A stretch of DNA of 7,869 bases, from assembly GCA_029264225.1 (NCBI GenBank), contig JARICB010000224.1:1-7869 (forward strand), in the 5' to 3' direction. Under the pieces are notes generated by a model. It was not told where the DNA came from. It searched no databases and worked only from the letters and a program-made list of their open reading frames with translations. The translations under genes were made by a program, and so were the position numbers. This document shows positions 1-6,329 of this stretch, in pieces. Origin of the DNA: Nocardioides sp. (GTDB taxonomy: Bacteria; Actinomycetota; Actinomycetes; Propionibacteriales; Nocardioidaceae). Positions within the stretch are counted from its first letter, which is position 1. Every line of letters starts with the position of its first letter.

Positions 1-863
1 ACCGCGACCTGCTGCACAGTGACAGCACGGCGACGTTCCTGACGATGGTCATTACGATGACCGCCGGTACGGCCGTGATCATGTGGCTCGGCGAACTGAT
101 CACCGACCGGGGTATCGGCAACGGTATGTCCATCCTGATCTTTACCCAGGTCGTCGCGACCTTCCCGGCCTCGCTGTGGAAGGTGCAGACCTCCGAAGGC
201 TGGATCGTGTTCGGGGCCGTCATGGTCATCGGGCTGATCCTGGTGGCTGCCGTGATCTTCATCGAGCAGGCACAGCGGCGCATCCCTGTGCAGTACGCCC
301 GTCGCATGGTGGGACGCAAGATGTTCGGCGGCTCCTCGACGTACATCCCGCTCAAGGTCAACCAGGCGGGCATCATCCCGGTCATCTTCGCCTCGTCGAT
401 GCTCTACCTGCCGGCCATGGCCGTCCAGTTCAACCAGTCGAGCAGTTCGCCCGTGATCTCGTTCGTCAACAAGTACCTGGTCGGTGGCGATCACCCGCTC
501 TACATGGCGATCTACTTCCTGATGATCATCTTCTTCACCTACTTCTACGTCTCGATCACCTTCAACCCTGAAGAAGTGGCCGACAACATGAAGAAGTACG
601 GCGGTTTCATCCCCGGGATCCGCGCGGGCAGGCCTACCCAGGACTACTTGGCCTATGTCTTGTCCCGCATCACGTTCCCGGGTGCGCTCTACCTCGGCCT
701 GATCTCGCTGATCCCATTGATCGCGTTCGCGCTGATCAACGCGGATCAGAACTTCCCCTTCGGCGGCACCTCGATCCTGATCATGGTCGGCGTCGCCTTG
801 GACACGGTCAAGCAGATCGAGAGCCAACTCCAGCAACGCAACTACGAAGGGTTCCTGCGCTGA
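1..863 (+). CDS. secY: SecY, protein translocase channel subunit (5'-truncated)
   Basis: SecY forms the membrane pore of the SecYEG translocon, which exports unfolded proteins and inserts membrane proteins. The reading frame is open from the first complete codon at position 3, so about 286 C-terminal residues of a protein usually near 430 aa are present; the start lies outside the window. Visible family signatures are the TDRGIGNGMSI segment (about nt 105–137), the cytoplasmic RRIPVQYARR loop (nt about 276–305) that in SecY contacts the ribosome and SecA, the NPEEVADNMKKYGGFIPG loop with GIRAGRPTQ (nt about 564–640), and the conserved tail RNYEGFLR. Hydrophobic spans between these fit TM segments 4–10. 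The stop TGA (861–863) overlaps the adk ATG by 1 nt, which suggests translational coupling. An internal ATG at 45 is not the start, since homology continues upstream. Nothing looks broken. Confidence 0.97.
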   Translation, partial: RDLLHSDSTATFLTMVITMTAGTAVIMWLGELITDRGIGNGMSILIFTQVVATFPASLWKVQTSEGWIVFGAVMVIGLILVAAVIFIEQAQRRIPVQYARRMVGRKMFGGSSTYIPLKVNQAGIIPVIFASSMLYLPAMAVQFNQSSSSPVISFVNKYLVGGDHPLYMAIYFLMIIFFTYFYVSITFNPEEVADNMKKYGGFIPGIRAGRPTQDYLAYVLSRITFPGALYLGLISLIPLIAFALINADQNFPFGGTSILIMVGVALDTVKQIESQLQQRNYEGFLR

Positions 864-1438
864 TGCGTTTGATCATCATGGGTCCGCCAGGGGCTGGCAA
901 AGGTACGCAGGCCAAGTTCATCGCTCAACACTTCGGCATCCCCGCGATCTCCACCGGGGACATCTTCCGGGCGAATGTCAGCGAGGGCAGCGAACTCGGT
1001 GTCAAGGCCAAGCGCTACATGGACGCCGGTGAGTACGTGCCCGACGAGGTCACCAACCTGATGGTGCGCAACCGGATCGACGCGCCCGACGCGAAGCCCG
1101 GCTTCCTGCTCGACGGCTATCCACGAACGCTGGCGCAGGTCGAGGAACTGGACGGGATGATCCGTCACACCGGCCACCAACTCGATGCCGTCGTCGTGCT
1201 GACCGTCGATCTGGACGAGGTAGTGGGACGGCTGCTCCAGCGGGCCGAGTCGGAGGGACGGGCCGACGACACGGCCGAGGTCATCCGTCGCCGCCAGGAG
1301 ATCTACGCCGAAGAGACGGCGCCGTTGATCGAGGTGTACCGCGCTCGCGGCATGCTGGTCGAGGTCGACGGCATGGGCGAGGTCGACGTAGTGACCCAGC
1401 GCGTCTTCGACGCGCTCGACGTCGTCCCCCAGAGCTGA
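863..1438 (+). CDS. adk: Adenylate kinase (short-LID type)
   Basis: Adenylate kinase interconverts ATP + AMP and 2 ADP in the cytoplasm. The 191-aa protein has the P-loop GPPGAGKGT at residues 7–15, the AMP-binding STGD/R region (S30–D33, R36), the DGYPRT motif at 84–89, and the catalytic arginines around R123, R127, R133 and R142–R144. The LID is the short form (RAESEGRADD, 127–136) with no zinc cysteines, as is usual in actinobacteria and in keeping with the length. The ATG at 863 is well supported because the P-loop begins six residues later; a GAAGGG sequence at 846–851 inside secY can serve as the ribosome site. The gene is co-transcribed with secY upstream and map 13 nt downstream. This is the classical arrangement and I see nothing unusual. 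Confidence 0.98.
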   Translation: MRLIIMGPPGAGKGTQAKFIAQHFGIPAISTGDIFRANVSEGSELGVKAKRYMDAGEYVPDEVTNLMVRNRIDAPDAKPGFLLDGYPRTLAQVEELDGMIRHTGHQLDAVVVLTVDLDEVVGRLLQRAESEGRADDTAEVIRRRQEIYAEETAPLIEVYRARGMLVEVDGMGEVDVVTQRVFDALDVVPQS

Positions 1439-1451
1439 GCGGACACCTTCG

Positions 1452-2276
1452 GTGTTCACCCGTAACCGCGGCCTGGAGATCAAGACCCCCGCTCAGATCG
1501 AGAAGATGCGGGTGGCCGGGCTACTGGTCGGCGAAACCCTCGAGTTGCTGCGCGCGGCCGCGCAGCCGGGTGTGACGACGGCGGATCTCGACAAGCTGGC
1601 CGAAGCCAACATTCGTGACCACCGCGGTGTTCCGTCCTTCAAGGGCTACAGCCACCCGCCGTTCCCGGCAACCATCTGCGCCTCCGTCAACGACGAGGTG
1701 GTGCACGGCATCCCCGGACCCCGTGTGTTGCAGTCCGGCGACATCCTCTCCATCGACTGCGGGGCCATCGTCGAGGGCTGGCACGGTGACGCGGCCATCA
1801 CCGTAGCGATCGGCGAGGTCGCTCCGAAGGTGCTCGAGCTGATGCGAGTAACCGAGGAGGCGCTGTGGAGGGGCCTGGCAGCGGCTCACCTCGGTGGCCG
1901 GGTCAGTGACATCTCGCACGCCGTGGAGCAGCACGTGCGCAGCCAGGGCAGCTACGGCATTCTCGAGGACTACACCGGGCACGGCATCGGCACCGAGATG
2001 CACATGGCGCCGAACGTTCCCAACTTCGGCCGCCCAGGCAAGGGACCGACCCTGGTCGAGGGACTGGCATTGGCGGTCGAGCCGATGGTGACGCTGGGCA
2101 GCAAGGAGACCGACCTGCTCGCGGATGAGTGGACCGTCGCCACCCTCGACGGGTCGATGTCCGCCCACTTCGAGCACACCTTCACCCTGACGCCCCGGGG
2201 CGCCTGGGTACTTACGGCCATCGACGGTGGCGCTGCTCGACTCGCGGCGCTCGGTGTCGCCTACGGCGGTCGCTGA
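1452..2276 (+). CDS. map: Type I methionine aminopeptidase
   Basis: This cytoplasmic enzyme removes the initiator methionine from new proteins. The 274-aa product has the pita-bread fold signature with all five metal ligands: D102 (in IDCG), D113 (HGDAA), H177 (GHGIG), E210 (EPM) and E241 (FEHTF). The substrate-contacting H85 sits in NDEVVHGIPG. A short N-terminal segment reading EIKTPAQIEKMRVAG, typical of the family, places the start at the GTG at 1452; a weak GAGCGG lies about 10 nt upstream. It belongs to the secY-adk-map operon. The C-terminal tail after residue 255 is slightly extended and low in complexity (GGAARLAALGVAYGG). There is no convincing terminator after the stop, so read-through into the TerC leader is possible. 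In many actinobacteria infA follows here; in this genome it does not. Confidence 0.97.
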   Translation: MFTRNRGLEIKTPAQIEKMRVAGLLVGETLELLRAAAQPGVTTADLDKLAEANIRDHRGVPSFKGYSHPPFPATICASVNDEVVHGIPGPRVLQSGDILSIDCGAIVEGWHGDAAITVAIGEVAPKVLELMRVTEEALWRGLAAAHLGGRVSDISHAVEQHVRSQGSYGILEDYTGHGIGTEMHMAPNVPNFGRPGKGPTLVEGLALAVEPMVTLGSKETDLLADEWTVATLDGSMSAHFEHTFTLTPRGAWVLTAIDGGAARLAALGVAYGGR

Positions 2277-2283
2277 GTCGCCG

Positions 2284-2310
2284 CTGACTTGGCGCCCGTG
2301 CGAGGATAGT
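2284..2310 (+). promoter_or_regulatory. Possible promoter upstream of the Mn2+ riboswitch
   Basis: CTGACT (2284–2289) and GATAGT (2305–2310) resemble -35 and -10 hexamers, each at four of six consensus positions, with a 15-nt spacer that is shorter than ideal. A start around 2316–2317 would fall just inside the first riboswitch stem, which begins at 2313, so either the transcript starts slightly earlier or the leader is read through from map. This is a weak assignment based only on hexamer similarity. Confidence 0.22.
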
Positions 2311-2426
2311 GGCTCAGGAGGGGAGTATTCCCCCGCGATGGTGTCGTCAGCACGGCGTGGGCTCGTGCCCGGGCCCGGTGCCATGGGTTCGTGCCGTCAG
2401 GTGAGAGCGGAAGAGACCTCCGGAGT
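2311..2426 (+). ncRNA. yybP-ykoY Mn2+-sensing riboswitch in the TerC leader
   Basis: The leader carries the hallmark conserved segments of the yybP-ykoY class in order: AGGGGAGTA (2319–2327), CGTCAGCACG (2345–2354), and GCGGAAGAGACCTCC (2407–2421). The closing stem P1 is visible: CTC-A-GGAGG (2313–2321) pairs with CCTCC-G-GAG (2417–2425), eight Watson-Crick pairs around one A/G mismatch. Between the conserved loops is a GC-rich variable arm, with ACGGC (2352–2356) able to close on GCCGT (2393–2397). This class binds Mn2+ between its two conserved loops and typically controls TerC-type or other Mn2+ exporters, and the downstream gene is exactly that. I recognise the motif by eye; a covariance-model search would settle its exact ends. 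Confidence 0.88.
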
Positions 2427-2464
2427 CATCGAACGCGTGCAGATCAACTGCTGTCGTCCCAGAC

Positions 2465-2488
2465 ATTCCTCCGGAGGAGAATCAACTC
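2465..2488 (+). promoter_or_regulatory. Riboswitch expression platform with the TerC Shine-Dalgarno
   Basis: A strong ribosome site GGAGGA (2473–2478) lies 10 nt before the GTG at 2489 and forms the right half of a perfect 12-nt palindrome TCCTCCGGAGGA (2467–2478). The 9-mer CCTCCGGAG that makes the 3' strand of riboswitch stem P1 (2417–2425) occurs again at 2468–2476. Because the core is self-complementary, the first copy can pair with CTCCGGAGG (2469–2477) over nine uninterrupted base pairs and bury the ribosome site. When P1 forms, this strand is occupied and the site is free. I infer translational control, ON with Mn2+. A local hairpin ATTC/GAAT (2465–2468 with 2479–2482) could add to the masking. 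Confidence 0.6.
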
Positions 2489-3547
2489 GTGAATGCCCTG
2501 CTCGGCGATTCGGTCGCTTCACCCCTGGTGTGGCTGTTGACCTTGGTCGTCACCGTCGGTGTGCTGATGGTGGACCTGCTCGTCATCGCCCGACGGCCCC
2601 ACGAACCGACGATGGCCGAGGCCGGTCGTCACCTGGCGTTCTTCGTCGGACTGGCCGTTGTCTTCGGGATCTGCCTGGTCGTCTTCGCACACCCGCACGA
2701 GCTCTCACCCAACCCGGGCGCCGAGTTCTTCGCCGGCTGGCTGACCGAGTACAGCCTCTCGATCGACAACCTGTTCATCTTCATCATCATCATGAACAGT
2801 TTCGCTGTGCCGCGGCAGTATCAGCAGACGGCGCTGATGATCGGGATCGTGCTTGCGCTGATCATGCGCGCGGTCTTCATCCTTGTCGGCGCCGCTGCCA
2901 TCAACGAGTTCAGCTTCGTCTTCTACATCTTCGGTCTCTTCCTGCTCTTCACGGCCATCAAACTGGCCAAGGGGGCCGGTGCGGACGACGACGAGTTCGA
3001 GGAGAACAGGCTCGTCAAGTTTGCCGAGAACCACTTGCCTGCCACCAAGGAGTGGAACGGCACCAAGCTGTTCACCGTCGAGCAGGGCAAGCGACTGATC
3101 ACGCCGATGTTTCTCGTCGTTCTCACCCTGGGCACTACCGACCTGCTGTTCGCGCTTGATTCCATCCCGGCGATCTACGGGCTGACCCGCGACCCCTACC
3201 TGGTCTTCACCGCCAACATCTTTGCGCTGATGGGACTGCGTCAGCTCTACTTCCTGATCGGTGGTCTCCTCCAGAGGTTGATCTACCTGTCCTACGGACT
3301 CGCGTTCCTGCTGGGATTCATCGCCGTCAAGCTGATCCTGCACGCGATGCACGAGAACGAACTGCCCTTCATCAACGGCGGCGAGCCGATCCCGTGGGCG
3401 CCCGACATCCCGATCTGGGTCTCGCTGGCCGTCATCGTCGGCACTCTTGCCGTGACGACGGTGGTCAGCCTGGTCGTCTCGAACCGTCGGAGCGCCGAGC
3501 ACGACGGCTCTGCGTCCGCGCCTCGTCACGACGATGACTTGGCCTGA
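2489..3547 (+). CDS. TerC/Alx-family integral membrane protein, probable Mn2+ transporter
   Basis: The 352-aa product has about eight or nine hydrophobic spans (roughly 12–34, 49–68, 79–101, 113–135, 140–160, 205–228, 235–258, 262–285 and 306–331). Its two TerC signature regions are EYSLSIDNLFIF (87–98) and TTDLLFALDSIPAIYGLTRDP (216–236, with D218 and D224), followed by ANIFALMGLRQLYFL (242–256); the acidic residues in these membrane regions are the likely metal-binding sites. A charged cytoplasmic loop (161–204) contains an acidic run GADDDEFEEN. TerC proteins such as E. coli Alx and the Bacillus proteins export Mn2+, and in Bacillus they help metal loading of secreted enzymes. The name 'tellurium resistance' is historical. 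The Mn2+ riboswitch in the leader supports the Mn2+ role directly. The GTG start is fixed by the strong GGAGGA 10 nt upstream and by the first TM helix. The stop lies 1 nt from the stop of the convergent kinase gene. Confidence 0.93.
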   Translation: MNALLGDSVASPLVWLLTLVVTVGVLMVDLLVIARRPHEPTMAEAGRHLAFFVGLAVVFGICLVVFAHPHELSPNPGAEFFAGWLTEYSLSIDNLFIFIIIMNSFAVPRQYQQTALMIGIVLALIMRAVFILVGAAAINEFSFVFYIFGLFLLFTAIKLAKGAGADDDEFEENRLVKFAENHLPATKEWNGTKLFTVEQGKRLITPMFLVVLTLGTTDLLFALDSIPAIYGLTRDPYLVFTANIFALMGLRQLYFLIGGLLQRLIYLSYGLAFLLGFIAVKLILHAMHENELPFINGGEPIPWAPDIPIWVSLAVIVGTLAVTTVVSLVVSNRRSAEHDGSASAPRHDDDLA

Positions 3548-3560
3548 GTCAGCGGACGCA
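3511..3560. terminator. Inverted repeat across convergent gene ends, candidate bidirectional terminator
   Basis: TGCGTCCGC (3511–3519) and GCGGACGCA (3552–3560) are a perfect 9-bp inverted repeat that encloses both stop codons of the TerC and kinase genes. Inside the 32-nt loop, TGACT (3535–3539) pairs with AGTCA (3547–3551) directly against the outer stem, with a 7-nt loop. The symmetry means the same fold forms in both transcripts. No T-tract follows in either direction, which is common for actinobacterial terminators but makes termination unproven. Each arm lies inside the last codons of one gene, so part of the match could be coincidence. Confidence 0.4.
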
Positions 3561-4964
3561 CTCGTTGGCGGTAGGGGAGGCGTCGGAGCCGCGAACCTGC
3601 CGCACCTCCAGGCAGACCTTCTCGCTGCTGACGATGGTCGCGGAAGTCTTCACGGTGCGCTCGAACGCTTCGCTGCCCGCCCGCTGCCAGATCCACTGAT
3701 CGCCCGGCTCGCTCGGGTCCTGGCTGCGCCAGCGAAAGACCACCGTGTCGCCGTTGCGGGTGCCGCTCAGCGTGGGCGGTCGGGTCAGCGTGTCGGCGAT
3801 CAGGTCTGACGGCGTGGCCGAGGTGGTCGGGGGTGGCGCGGGGTCCGGATCGCGCTCGGTCTGAGTCAGGACCAGCGCACCGACGAGGACCGCCGCCGCG
3901 ACGACACCGACGACCGCCCACACCACGGCCGAGCGTCTGGGCTGGGGTGACGCTGCCTGTGGTGCCTGGGCGGCGTCGGGGTCCGCAGGTGCGGGGGCAA
4001 CGTGGCGCGGGGCGGACGCTGAGATGACGGTCACTGCCTTCATCACGGTCCGGTCCTCTTCCGGTGTCGGGGCCGCGGTCGCCTGGATTGAGGAGTCAGG
4101 ACGATCACCCTCGACGGCGACAGCGGTGCGTGGCCACCGGGCGCTCTCCTCGATCTGTTGGAGACTGCGAGCCAGTTCCAGTGCGCTCTGCGGACGATGG
4201 CCGGGGAACTTGGCGAGGCACTGCTGGAGCAGTCGATCGAGGGCCGGCGGCACGTCGGAGCGCTGGGTGGCGGGAGGCGCTGCGTGCAGGATGCGGGCGC
4301 TCAGGGCCCGGGTGGAGTTGTCGCCCGCGGGGATGGAGAAGGGTGACCGCCCTACCAGGAGGTGCCAGATGGTGGCGCCGAGGGAGTAGACGTCTGAGGC
4401 GACCGAACCGTTGGAGCGACCGTCGAGCAGTTCGGGCGGCGACCAGGGGTAGGAGATGCGCACGTCACTCTCACTCGCGACCTCGCTGATGTGCCCCGCG
4501 ATGCCGAAGTCGGTGAGCGCCGGTTCGTGGTAGGTCGTGACGAGGACGTTGCTCGGCTTGATGTCGCGATGCAGGATCCCCGACCGGTGGGCGGTTTCGA
4601 TGGCACTCGCCAGTTTGATGCCGGTACTGACGGCATCCACGACGGCCATCGGGTTGGAGCGGACCCGCAGCCCCAGGTCTGGCGGTGGGCAGTAGCGCAT
4701 CACCAGGTAGGGGCGAGCGCCGTCCCGGGTCACGCCGGCCGTCATTACCGAGACGATGTAGGGGTGGTCGGCGAGCCGCGCCATGGCGTTGGCCTCGGCA
4801 GTGAAGAGACCCTTCTCGCGCTCATTGAGGGGTACGTCGGGGCGCACGACCTTGATGGCGACGCGCTGTCGCGGCCACTGCTGCTCGTAGAGGAAGACGT
4901 CGGCGAAGCCGCCGCTCCCCAGGTGCTCGACGAAGGTAAAGCCCTCGATGACAGGGGCACTCAC
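3549..4964 (-). CDS. Membrane-anchored Ser/Thr protein kinase with FN3-like ectodomain
   Basis: The 471-aa protein begins with a Hanks-type kinase domain (about 9–270): glycine loop LGSGGFADV (15–23), K38 in VAIKVV, helix-C E57, HRDIKPSNVL (132–141, catalytic D134), and DFG at 152–154. All catalytic residues are present, so it should be active. The activation segment is unusual: the common GTPxYxSPE is replaced by ISYPWSPPE (170–178), and residues 152–178 contain no threonine, only serines. A Pro/Ala-rich juxtamembrane stretch (280–345) leads to one TM helix (346–366). About 100 extracytoplasmic residues follow, resembling one FN3-type fold, with two cysteines (C451, C469) that could form a disulfide. 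PASTA repeats are absent. The GTG start overlaps the stop of the upstream FHA gene by 4 nt (GTGA) and has no good ribosome site of its own, so its translation is probably coupled. The FHA neighbour is a likely substrate or adaptor. Confidence 0.93.
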   Translation of the reverse strand: MSAPVIEGFTFVEHLGSGGFADVFLYEQQWPRQRVAIKVVRPDVPLNEREKGLFTAEANAMARLADHPYIVSVMTAGVTRDGARPYLVMRYCPPPDLGLRVRSNPMAVVDAVSTGIKLASAIETAHRSGILHRDIKPSNVLVTTYHEPALTDFGIAGHISEVASESDVRISYPWSPPELLDGRSNGSVASDVYSLGATIWHLLVGRSPFSIPAGDNSTRALSARILHAAPPATQRSDVPPALDRLLQQCLAKFPGHRPQSALELARSLQQIEESARWPRTAVAVEGDRPDSSIQATAAPTPEEDRTVMKAVTVISASAPRHVAPAPADPDAAQAPQAASPQPRRSAVVWAVVGVVAAAVLVGALVLTQTERDPDPAPPPTTSATPSDLIADTLTRPPTLSGTRNGDTVVFRWRSQDPSEPGDQWIWQRAGSEAFERTVKTSATIVSSEKVCLEVRQVRGSDASPTANECVR

Positions 4965-6166
4965 CGCGGCATCACCGGGCCGACCTCGAACCGCACTTCG
5001 TAGACCTCGGCGAGGTCGAGTCGAGCGCCCGGCTCGAGCGCATAGGCTTCGCCGGCGCGCATGCGTTCAGGGGCGCGATCGGGCATCGTGAGCATCGTGC
5101 CACCTCGCGAGTCTAGATCGCGTGCCAGCACGTTCCAGCCATCGAGTTCGATGTGGAGATGCATCCGCGACACGAACGTGTGGTCCGAGGGCAGGTGCAC
5201 CAGGTGCGGCCAGTCAGCACTGTCCTGAACAGGTGCGGGCTTGCGTCCGAGTACGACGCCGCGGTCGAGCGGCACCACCTCGCCTGTGGGCAGTCGGAGG
5301 CCACCCAGCATGGGGCGCGTCACCTGCCGTGGCTCCTGCGGTGCGATCGGCGCGCGACAGACGCGGCAGACGTCAGTGTTCGGGCCGGAAAGATGACCAT
5401 TCGGGCAGCTCACGGCCACGACGGAGGCGACGGGTCCGGTGCGTAGGTGTGCCACCGGCTCGGGGCGGTGCAACGTCGAGCCGTCGTGATCCCCGGTGTC
5501 GAGCGGCGACAGTTCGACACCTGAGGTCGGGTCGGGCGGGTGGATCGTGGTGTGCGTGCCCTGGGAGATCCGCTCCATGAAGTCCGGGTCGGGCTCGGTC
5601 GTGTCGCTCAGGCCACCGGTGTCGATGTCGGGCTCGTGGTCGATGCGTCGACGAGGGCGGGGTGGCGCACCCTCAGGACCCTTCGCCGAGAGGATCGACT
5701 CCGGGATGCCGTCGATGAGCACCGGAGGTGCTTCGCGTGGCGGCGTGGCTGCCGAGGCCGCTGGCCGCTGGGGAGCCACGGGCCGCAGGATGACGCGAGA
5801 AGCGGCCACGACGCCGCCGCTGAGGCGCCGGCCGGGTCCCATCGCCTCAGGGTCGGCGCCGTCGTCCAGGGAGAGCAGTCGGTCGGCACCCGAGACCCGG
5901 ACCTGCCCGCGGCCCCTGGAGACGGAGGTCTCCGAGCCGGTGGTGACGTCGACGAGGGCCAGGGCCGGAGGGTCGCCGCCGAAGGCCTGCTCGACTATGG
6001 CGAGCACCTGTTCGGTGACGGAGCCGCCGCTGAGGGAATTGGTGGTGATCACCGCCCAGAGCGCTTCGAGGACGTCGTCATCCCCGGGGTCGGTCAGCAG
6101 GATCCACTGACCCCCCGCGCCGACGAGTACCCCGTCGCCCGCGGCATACCTGCACTCCACGACCAC
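4961..6166 (-). CDS. FHA-domain protein with internal zinc ribbon
   Basis: The 401-aa protein has three parts. Residues 1–130 form a compact, beta-rich-looking domain of unknown function (WILLTDP at 21–27, then ALALVDV at 68–74, ending in VILRPV), of a type I associate with FHA proteins beside this kinase group. Residues 131–245 are a disordered Pro/Asp/Thr-rich linker containing TTEPD (189–193) and several Ser/Thr sites. A small zinc ribbon CPNGH…CRVC (C254, H258, C267, C270) precedes the FHA domain (about 295–397): GR at 307–308, SRMHLHI (333–339) and DLDSRGGTML (350–359), matching the phosphothreonine-binding loops. The expected role is reading phosphorylation by the co-encoded kinase. The GTG at 6166 is chosen because AGGAGG (complement of 6172–6177) lies 5 nt upstream; the GTG at 6160, with an 11-nt spacing, is an alternative. 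No signal peptide or TM segment is seen, so it is cytoplasmic. Confidence 0.9.
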   Translation of the reverse strand: MVVECRYAAGDGVLVGAGGQWILLTDPGDDDVLEALWAVITTNSLSGGSVTEQVLAIVEQAFGGDPPALALVDVTTGSETSVSRGRGQVRVSGADRLLSLDDGADPEAMGPGRRLSGGVVAASRVILRPVAPQRPAASAATPPREAPPVLIDGIPESILSAKGPEGAPPRPRRRIDHEPDIDTGGLSDTTEPDPDFMERISQGTHTTIHPPDPTSGVELSPLDTGDHDGSTLHRPEPVAHLRTGPVASVVAVSCPNGHLSGPNTDVCRVCRAPIAPQEPRQVTRPMLGGLRLPTGEVVPLDRGVVLGRKPAPVQDSADWPHLVHLPSDHTFVSRMHLHIELDGWNVLARDLDSRGGTMLTMPDRAPERMRAGEAYALEPGARLDLAEVYEVRFEVGPVMPR

Positions 6167-6329
6167 ACCCGCCTCCTGATCACTGTTGAGTAGGCATTGT
6201 CACCTTCGCCGCCAACGTGACGGTCAGGGGTGAGGCCACTGTGCCTCAACTTGTTCTATCGCGCACTGGTACCTACGCTCGCACCTGCGATGTTGCGGGT
6301 GACTGCTCAGAGGCGGTAAGGGGCTGTTG
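6167..6329. promoter_or_regulatory. Divergent intergenic region with inverted repeats
   Basis: These 163 nt must hold the starts for both the FHA–kinase pair (minus) and the giant surface protein (plus). An inverted repeat TGAGGC-CACTGT-GCCTCA (6231–6248) sits near the middle and is operator-like. Beside it is the short palindrome TGAC-G-GTCA (6218–6226). A weak plus-strand promoter reads TTGTTC (6251–6256) and TACGCT (6274–6279) with a 17-nt spacer, each matching three of six consensus bases. I could not identify a convincing minus-strand promoter. No small gene is supported here. Confidence 0.35.

Noticed and set aside
842..1483. Long minus-strand open frame opposite adk
   Set aside because: It is an antisense shadow of a high-GC gene. 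adk carries every family motif on the plus strand and the minus translation shows no recognisable domain.
2264..2283. CGGCG…CGCCG hairpin at the end of map as a terminator
   Set aside because: Only five pairs with a 10-nt loop and no T-tract, partly inside the coding region. Such stems are common by chance in this base composition.
2320..2334. GGGGAGTATTCCCC hairpin before the TerC gene as a terminator or operator
   Set aside because: The GGGGAGTA segment is a conserved loop element of the yybP-ykoY riboswitch, which explains its sequence better than a simple hairpin.
1521..2384. Long minus-strand open frame opposite map
   Set aside because: It overlaps map completely and runs into the riboswitch. 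The product is compositionally random, rich in Arg/Gly/Val, with no domain.
2227..3159. 310-codon plus-strand frame across the TerC leader
   Set aside because: It runs out of frame through map, the riboswitch and the first two thirds of the TerC gene. The translation is Arg/Pro-rich noise and would destroy the leader interpretation.
2705..3529. 274-codon minus-strand frame opposite the TerC gene
   Set aside because: The protein is low in complexity and highly charged, as expected from the complement of membrane-helix codons. There is no ribosome site or domain.
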